Assembly: GCA_013152625.1 (NCBI GenBank)
Contig: JAADFY010000188.1
Location: forward strand, 1 to 30,067
DNA length: 30,067 bases
Source of the DNA: Alphaproteobacteria bacterium
GTDB taxonomy: Bacteria > Pseudomonadota > Alphaproteobacteria > Rhizobiales > Devosiaceae
Reading direction: 5' to 3'
Shown: one piece after another, positions 25,714 to 30,067 of the stretch
Layout: the number at the start of each line of letters is the position of its first letter
Numbering within the stretch: the first letter of the stretch is position 1
Position numbers and translations under genes: made by a program
The notes under the pieces: generated by a model
What the model was told of the DNA's origin: nothing
The model's database searches: none
What the model saw: the letters and a program-made list of their open reading frames with translations, nothing else

Positions 25714-26757
25714 TCATGGGGCCCAATCCGGTGCCATTTGTTCACGGACCGCTTTTGTCTTTTTCGATTTTTCAGCATCGATTGCCGCAACGATTCCATA
25801 AAGCACAGCCTCTATGCCGGTTCCCGCCACGCCGGAGACCGGCAGCACCGGGCGACCGGTCAGCGCAACAAGTGTTTTGGTTTTAGCGCTTATGGCTTCA
25901 TCGTCCAAAGCATCGATCTTGTTTAAGGCGATAATTTCGAGTTTGTCGGCCAACCCGTGTCCATAGGCGGCCAGTTCGCCTCGAATGGTTGTATAGTCAG
26001 CGCCCACGTCGTCCCCGGTGGCATCCACGAGATGGATCAGCACGCCGCACCGTTCCACATGGCCCAAAAACCGGTCGCCGATCCCCGCCCCCTCATGGGC
26101 GCCTTCGATCAGGCCGGGAATATCGGCAAGGACAAAATCCCGGGTGCCGATTTTAACCACCCCCAGATTGGGGTGCAGGGTGGTGAAGGGATAGTCGGCA
26201 ATTTTTGGTTTTGCCGCCGAAACGGCGGCCAGAAATGTCGATTTTCCGGCATTGGGCAGGCCGACAAGCCCGGCGTCGGCAATCAGTTTAAGGCGCAGCC
26301 AGATGGTTTGCTCGGTGCCCTCAAGCCCCGGATTGGCCCGGCGCGGCGCCTGATTGGTGGATGATTTGAAATGGGCATTGCCAAAACCGCCATTGCCCCC
26401 TTCAAGCAACCGGGCTCGATCTCCCACTTTGGCTAAATCCACCAGCAAACGTTCATTATCTTCTGCAAAGACCTGAGTGCCCGCCGGCACCTTGAGCACC
26501 GCATCATGGCCGGCAGCACCGGCCCGGTTTTTGCCCATGCCGTGCACACCGGTGCCGGCCTTGAAATGGCGCTCAAACCGGTAGTCGATCAGGGTGTTCA
26601 GACCATCAACACATTCCACCCACACCGAGCCGCCCTTGCCGCCGTTGCCGCCGTCCGGGCCGCCGAATTCGACATATTTCTCCCGCCGGAACGAAACGCT
26701 TCCCGCGCCGCCATTGCCGGACCGGATATCAACTTTAGCAGAATCGAGGAATTTCAC
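25714..26757 (-). CDS. obgE: GTPase ObgE/CgtA
   Basis: 347 residues: a glycine-rich OBG domain (1-158, with 'GGPDGGNGGKGG' at 32-43), then the G domain with G1 'GLPNAGKS' (166-173), G3 'DIPG' (212-215) and G4 'NKID' (279-282). It is a 50S assembly and stress GTPase. The start is GTG 26757, decided by a strong GGAGG five nt upstream and by the family N-terminus 'MKFLDSAKV'. A longer open frame runs upstream but is not ObgE-like. A promoter-like sequence lies about 110 nt upstream. The gene lacks the long C-terminal extension of some Obg proteins. Confidence 0.96.
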   Translation of the reverse strand: MKFLDSAKVDIRSGNGGAGSVSFRREKYVEFGGPDGGNGGKGGSVWVECVDGLNTLIDYRFERHFKAGTGVHGMGKNRAGAAGHDAVLKVPAGTQVFAEDNERLLVDLAKVGDRARLLEGGNGGFGNAHFKSSTNQAPRRANPGLEGTEQTIWLRLKLIADAGLVGLPNAGKSTFLAAVSAAKPKIADYPFTTLHPNLGVVKIGTRDFVLADIPGLIEGAHEGAGIGDRFLGHVERCGVLIHLVDATGDDVGADYTTIRGELAAYGHGLADKLEIIALNKIDALDDEAISAKTKTLVALTGRPVLPVSGVAGTGIEAVLYGIVAAIDAEKSKKTKAVREQMAPDWAP

Positions 26758-26868
26758 GCTGTCCTCCAATGCACTGTGCCGTCTTTGGCTGTGGCGGGCT
26801 TCTGATCCACACGCTGGTGGCCGGTTCGGGGCGTCCGCCGGGGCCGGACATTTAAGGTGGAGCGTGGA

Positions 26869-26896
26869 TGTATAAAATGTGCCCGGTGCAGCGCAA
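26869..26896 (-). promoter_or_regulatory. Candidate promoter for obgE-proB-proA
   Basis: On the minus strand TTGCGC (26896-26891), a 16-nt spacer and TATACA (26874-26869) lie about 112 nt before the obgE start, in a 228-nt gap downstream of the acetyltransferase gene. The -10 box is good and the -35 box moderate. This is a resemblance only. Confidence 0.4.
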
Positions 26897-26983
26897 GTGC
26901 GCGGTCGTTTAACCGTGAGATTATGGTTTGGGCGGTGATTGGGCGGGCGGTGGGGGAAACCCGCCGCATGACTTGAAGAGGGG

Positions 26984-27526
26984 TCATCTTGCAACCGGAT
27001 GGAAAATGGTGCCGAAGGTGCACACCCCGACGCCCTTGTGGACCCCGCAATCGTCAATCCCTTCATACTCCAGTTCCAGCCCCGCTTTTTCCAGCACCCG
27101 GCGCGACCCGGCATTGATGGACAGGGCCTGGGCGCGAATTGCTCGTGCGCCGGTGGCGCGCACTGCCGATATCAGTGCGATCGCAATTTCGGTGGCAAAT
27201 CCATTGCCCCAAAAGGTCTCGCCGATCCAGTATCCCAGTTCGGGGGTCTTGCCGGCCCCGAATTGCAGGCCGGCCACGCCCACCATGGTGCCGTCCCAGT
27301 CGATGGCATAGGCGTGATGATCGCCCGACCGGGCGATGGACTGGATGAAATGAATGGCATCTTCGGAGGTATAGGGGTGGGGCAGGCGGGCCAGCATCCG
27401 GTGAATCTTGATGTTGTTGGCCAGCTCGGTCAACGCTGCCACATCGCCCATAACCGGGCGCCGCAAAACCAACCGTGGCGTGGGTATGGTGTCCGGCAGC
27501 CGTGCTGCCAGTTCAAGAGTGCCCAT
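26984..27526 (-). CDS. GNAT family N-acetyltransferase (RimJ/RimL type)
   Basis: 180 residues. It starts 'IPTPRLVLRRP', the usual opening of RimJ/RimL-like acetyltransferases, and contains the acetyl-CoA pyrophosphate-binding region 'GYWIGETFWGNGFATE' followed by 'NAGSRRVLEKAGL', the conserved end of the fold. Its substrate is unknown; ribosomal protein N-termini are one option given the family and the rplU-rpmA neighbours. ATG 27526 is preferred because GGGAGG lies 8 nt upstream. An intrinsic terminator separates it from rpmA. A GNAT gene between rpmA and obgE is a recurrent alphaproteobacterial arrangement. Confidence 0.88.
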   Translation of the reverse strand: MGTLELAARLPDTIPTPRLVLRRPVMGDVAALTELANNIKIHRMLARLPHPYTSEDAIHFIQSIARSGDHHAYAIDWDGTMVGVAGLQFGAGKTPELGYWIGETFWGNGFATEIAIALISAVRATGARAIRAQALSINAGSRRVLEKAGLELEYEGIDDCGVHKGVGVCTFGTIFHPVAR

Positions 27527-27542
27527 TTTTCGTGCCTCCCGC

Positions 27543-27579
27543 AAAAAAAACGAAGGGGAGCCGGTTTCCCGCTCCCCTT
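27543..27579 (-). terminator. Intrinsic terminator of the rplU-rpmA operon
   Basis: On the minus strand, AAGGGGAGC (27579-27571), a 9-nt loop and GCTCCCCTT (27561-27553) are followed by CG and a run of eight T (27550-27543). A 9-bp stem with a long U tract, about 80 nt after the rpmA stop, is a strong rho-independent terminator. It overlaps the region just upstream of the acetyltransferase ribosome-binding site. Confidence 0.93.
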
Positions 27580-27657
27580 GCATCGGCCTTTTTGCTGGCC
27601 TTTCAGCGAACCGCCGGGGTGTGGGTCACCGGCGGTATGTTTTTGCTCATCCGCCGT

Positions 27658-27924
27658 CTATTGAGCCGCTTTTGGCGCTTCGACCGATACATAGGTCTTG
27701 CCGCCGGCGCGGGTCGAGAACAGTACGTGGCCCTCAATAAGGGCAAAAATCGTGTGATCCCGGCCTAAACCCACATTTTCGCCCGGTCGCCATTTGGTGC
27801 CCCGCTGCCGAATAATAATATTGCCGGCGGCCACCGCTTCGCCGCCAAATTTCTTGACCCCGAGGCGCCGCCCGGCGGTGTCGCGGCCATTGCGGGATGA
27901 GCCGCCTGCTTTTTTATGTGCCAT
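27658..27924 (-). CDS. rpmA: 50S ribosomal protein L27
   Basis: 88 residues, normal length. The N-terminus 'AHKKAGGSSRNGRDTAGRRLGVKKFGG' and 'GNIIIRQRGTKWRPG' are unmistakable L27. There is no Firmicutes-type N-terminal cleavage extension. L27 lies near the peptidyl transferase centre. The ATG at 27924 is 6 nt from the rplU stop, and its AAGGAG ribosome-binding site is formed by the last codons of rplU, so the two are tightly linked. Confidence 0.98.
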   Translation of the reverse strand: MAHKKAGGSSRNGRDTAGRRLGVKKFGGEAVAAGNIIIRQRGTKWRPGENVGLGRDHTIFALIEGHVLFSTRAGGKTYVSVEAPKAAQ

Positions 27925-27930
27925 GAGGTC

Positions 27931-28608
27931 TTACTCCTTGGGGTTCGATGTTGCGGCAGATTTGTTTGCGGCAGATTTGGCACGGGGCGGTTTGCCAGCC
28001 AGAAGATCCCTGGCCTGGTCAACCCATTCCTCCCGTTCGATCCGGCCCTTAAAGCTTAGCTCGGCATCGACCCGCTCAATTTCTTCGGGCGTAAATTCCA
28101 CAACCTGCTTTAGGGAAGTGACACCAAGAGCGTTGAGTTTTTTCTCAAGTGCCGGCCCCACACCTGAGATCAGCTTCAGATCATCGGTGATGGTGCCAGC
28201 ATCCGGTGCGGCATCTTTTGCCGGTGTGGTGGGGGCAGTGGACTTTTTCTCGGGCGCCGGTTTGGCTTTTTTGGCCGCCGGTTTGGGCGTGGCACCGTCG
28301 GTGAGAATCTCGCCGATCCGCACCACAGAGAGTTGCTGACGGTGGCCGGCTTTGCGGCGGTAATTTTTACGGCGCTTCTTTTTGAATACGATGATTTTTT
28401 TGGAACGGGTCTGTTCGAGCAGTTCGGCAATCACCACAGCACCGGCCACAAGGGGCGTGCCCACGGTGGCGCTTTTGCCATCGCCCACCATGAGGACCTG
28501 ATCAAAGGTGATGGTCTGGCCGGCCTCGGCGGGCAGTTTTTCAATTTCCAGTATGTCGTCGGTGGCAACCTTGTATTGCTTGCCGCCCGTCTTGATTATT
28601 GCGAACAT
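27931..28608 (-). CDS. rplU: 50S ribosomal protein L21 with C-terminal helix-hairpin-helix extension
   Basis: 225 residues, about twice normal L21. Residues 1-103 are ordinary L21 ('MFAIIKTGGKQYKV', 'FKKKRRKNYRRKAGHRQ'). Residues 104-140 form a Lys/Ala/Pro/Thr-rich linker. Residues 142-203 form a helix-hairpin-helix-like domain ('LKLISGVGPALEKKLNALGV', then 'FTPEEIERVDAEL'), and a basic tail closes the protein. Similar L21 extensions occur in other alphaproteobacteria, and the function of the extra domain is not established. The ATG at 28608 has AGGAAAG about 5-6 nt upstream, and the frame continues only 13 codons further without family similarity. It heads the rplU-rpmA operon. Confidence 0.95.
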   Translation of the reverse strand: MFAIIKTGGKQYKVATDDILEIEKLPAEAGQTITFDQVLMVGDGKSATVGTPLVAGAVVIAELLEQTRSKKIIVFKKKRRKNYRRKAGHRQQLSVVRIGEILTDGATPKPAAKKAKPAPEKKSTAPTTPAKDAAPDAGTITDDLKLISGVGPALEKKLNALGVTSLKQVVEFTPEEIERVDAELSFKGRIEREEWVDQARDLLAGKPPRAKSAANKSAATSNPKE

Positions 28609-28783
28609 TTTTACTTTCCTGGTGCGATCAGACGTCCTGGCGCACACTTTGTTGTCGCGTCCTTTGGCGCCACCCTTTTGCGCCCTTTGACCGGCTGGTG
28701 GACTTTTGGTCGGGCCGCATTCGCCCCTGAGCCTGAGACTGCGATGATTTCACACTGGTTTTTGCTGCAACCAGGTTTTGTTG

Positions 28784-28821
28784 AAAAAACACGAAAATGC
28801 GCCCCGCCTAGGCGGCACGCA
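28784..28821 (-). promoter_or_regulatory. Hairpin plus U-rich tract in the rplU leader, possible attenuator
   Basis: On the minus strand a GC-rich inverted repeat (28821-28798; core CCGCC-TA-GGCGG inside TGCG...CGCA) is followed by TTTTCGTGTTTTTT (28797-28784). It begins only a few bases after the predicted transcription start and about 190 nt before the rplU ATG. The shape is that of an early terminator or 5'-end stabilising hairpin. The asymmetry in the stem lowers confidence. Confidence 0.4.
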
Positions 28822-28833
28822 CCAATAGGGGCG

Positions 28834-28863
28834 ATGTATGGTTGCAAACGGGTTGGGTGTCAA
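28834..28863 (-). promoter_or_regulatory. Probable promoter of rplU-rpmA
   Basis: On the minus strand a consensus -35 TTGACA (28863-28858) is followed after 17 nt by CATACA (28840-28835), or after 18 nt by ATACAT. It lies about 230 nt upstream of the rplU start, with no gene between, giving a long leader. Confidence 0.6.
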
Positions 28864-28920
28864 GCATTGCGGCGCTTTGGTGGCCGTTGCGCCGTGGGCG
28901 GCCCTATGCCATAACGGCGC

Positions 28921-28936
28921 GCCCCGGAACCGGGGC
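28921..28936. other. GC-rich hairpin upstream of tRNA-Ser
   Basis: GCCCCGG-AA-CCGGGGC forms a 7-bp stem with a 2-nt loop, 23 nt before the tRNA and facing away from the rplU promoter. It is close in sequence to the hairpin after priA (8117-8134). It may isolate the two transcription units, but there is no long T tract beside it. Confidence 0.35.
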
Positions 28937-28959
28937 AGGTGTGCTTTTGCGCAACCTTT

Positions 28960-29049
<90 letters not shown>

Positions 29050-29344
29050 AATTCGTATGCAACATATTGATGGTTTTTAGTATTTTTCGGTGCTAGAGCG
29101 ATTTTTGATCCGACTGAATCTGTTCGGTATTCCAACGTGGTGCGCATGCAATTCATCGTTGGTTCCGGCATACGAAGGCCAGCACCAAATTTCCAATGAT
29201 TTACGTCTTCGCGTTGTTGAAGCCCATACGGCCAGGGTGCCTGGATGGTTTTTTGAGCCGCGCGACCTGACCCTGGTCGGGATTGCCGCCCGGCGGGCTG
29301 AACAGGGTCATGTGTTCGCACCTGCCGCGATCTGGCGCCTCCGT
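29050..29344. other. Gene-free region between tRNA-Ser and the DHDPS-family gene
   Basis: About 295 nt between converging units with no recognisable gene. It has locally lower GC near the tRNA. It contains an 8-bp inverted repeat TGACCCTG (29268-29275)/CAGGGTCA (29303-29310) with a 27-nt loop that may terminate one or both transcripts, and a 9-bp inverted repeat TTCGTATGC (29052-29060)/GCATACGAA (29168-29176). Open frames through it have no family resemblance. Confidence 0.6.
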
Positions 29345-30067
29345 TTATGGGTATGTGGCCTGGAACAGTTCCGGCAGTTCATTTTGTGCCGCCCGCGCGG
29401 CGGCGGCAACATGTTCGCTGGTGGCCGATGTGTAGGGCCACAACAGATCCGGGCCCACCGGGCCCCATCCGCCAGCTGCCGCCAGCAATTTGTCCAGCGC
29501 CGGGTCCGACAATCCGTACGCGCGTGCCAACGGCAAGATATGGCCGCCAAGAAAACGGTTGATCCGGGCCTCAAGATCCCTTGCTGCCGCCGGGTCGGTT
29601 TCGATCATCCGCCAGTGCCGTACGGCCCCGTCCGGGCTGAGGCAGGCAACATTTGAATAAGACCCGTTGGCCCCCTGTGGCCGCCCGAACGCCACCGTAT
29701 GTCCCGGCACGAACACCGAAAACCCGGGCAGTAAACGCCGCCGGTGGGCATACCAGTCGCTGTCTCCGCCGGCCAGTTTGGCCCCGGCCAGCCTGGGCGC
29801 AACCCTGGCCAGCCCGGCGATTTCATCCAGCGTAAGACGCACTTTGGCGTGGGGGGGATTGTAAATAATCAGCGCCATGTCCCCCGCCGCCGCCGACATC
29901 CCCACCACAAACCGTTCCATCTCGACCCTTGAAGGCGGCCACCAGTCCGGCAGGGTGAACTGGATAGCGGCAGGGCCCAGCGCGAGAACTTTTTTGAGCC
30001 GCTGGCGCGCTACACGCGGGTTGGTATGGCTGACCCCGATCTGAAAGGGTTTGCCGTGTTTGCGGGC
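29345..30067 (-). CDS. Dihydrodipicolinate synthase/N-acetylneuraminate lyase family protein, 5' end missing
   Basis: The frame runs in from the right edge (240 codons visible) and ends at TAA 29347-29345. It shows the (beta/alpha)8 aldolase features of the DapA/NanA superfamily: 'IIYNPP' with catalytic tyrosine (visible residue 69) and the Schiff-base lysine in 'GAKLAGGD' (visible residue 97). The 28-residue spacing is the same as in E. coli DapA. 'PAAIQFTLPDWWPPS' precedes them. Members condense or cleave pyruvate-type substrates. True DapA sequences differ around these motifs, so this is more likely a catabolic family member than lysine biosynthesis, but the substrate is unknown. The ATG at 29920 is internal. 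Confidence 0.85.
   Translation of the reverse strand, partial: ARKHGKPFQIGVSHTNPRVARQRLKKVLALGPAAIQFTLPDWWPPSRVEMERFVVGMSAAAGDMALIIYNPPHAKVRLTLDEIAGLARVAPRLAGAKLAGGDSDWYAHRRRLLPGFSVFVPGHTVAFGRPQGANGSYSNVACLSPDGAVRHWRMIETDPAAARDLEARINRFLGGHILPLARAYGLSDPALDKLLAAAGGWGPVGPDLLWPYTSATSEHVAAAARAAQNELPELFQATYP

Noticed and set aside
26758..27114. N-terminal extension of ObgE
   Set aside because: The upstream frame lacks Obg similarity, and a GGAGG site places the start at GTG 26757.

Overview
This GC-rich window carries chromosomal housekeeping genes of an alphaproteobacterium. The evidence is gene order: atpH-A-G-D-C without the F0 genes beside it, next to priA and xerC, followed by the block rppH, divergent polysaccharide deacetylase, ctpA, envC-like, rlmH, rsfS, nadD, proA, proB, obgE, GNAT, rpmA, rplU. 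In addition, ribosomal protein L21 has the long C-terminal helix-hairpin-helix extension known from alphaproteobacteria. The order resembles Hyphomicrobiales/Rhodospirillales-type genomes, but I cannot name a genus.

Layout. (1) 1-4726, plus strand: the 3' end of a hydantoinase/oxoprolinase A-subunit gene, a B-subunit gene, an M24 metallopeptidase and a second B-subunit gene, tightly spaced and probably one catabolic operon. (2) 4751-8040: xerC (minus) and priA (plus) diverge from a short region with a promoter-like sequence enclosed by a 10-bp inverted repeat, plus a five-unit 13-bp tandem repeat. (3) 8267-13371: the F1 part of ATP synthase (delta, alpha, gamma, beta, epsilon), closed by a strong intrinsic terminator. 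The beta-subunit gene atpD is broken by a frameshift equivalent to loss of 2 nt after codon 321, and a palindromic element sits between atpD and atpC. (4) 13532-15985: a chemoreceptor with a nitrate/nitrite-sensor-like (NIT) domain and a C-terminal adaptation-enzyme tether. (5) 16134-28608, minus strand: amino-acid racemase, RppH, envelope genes (deacetylase, CtpA, EnvC-like), ribosome-linked genes (RlmH, RsfS, ObgE, L27, L21), NadD, proline synthesis (ProA, ProB) and an acetyltransferase. (6) 28960-29049: tRNA-Ser(CGA), then a gene-free stretch, then the 3' part of a dihydrodipicolinate-synthase-family gene on the minus strand that runs off the end.

The envelope genes fit together: EnvC-like proteins activate peptidoglycan amidases, CtpA is a periplasmic PDZ protease, and the deacetylase-like protein is the usual neighbour of EnvC. 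The ribosome group (L21, L27, ObgE, RsfS, RlmH) all act on the large subunit.

I see no CRISPR array, transposase, prophage, toxin-antitoxin pair or defence system. The points most worth a second look are the atpD frameshift, the xerC-priA intergenic architecture, the duplicated ribosome-binding segment before a TTG start in atpH, the palindromic element inside the atp operon, and a possible attenuator-like hairpin in the rplU leader.
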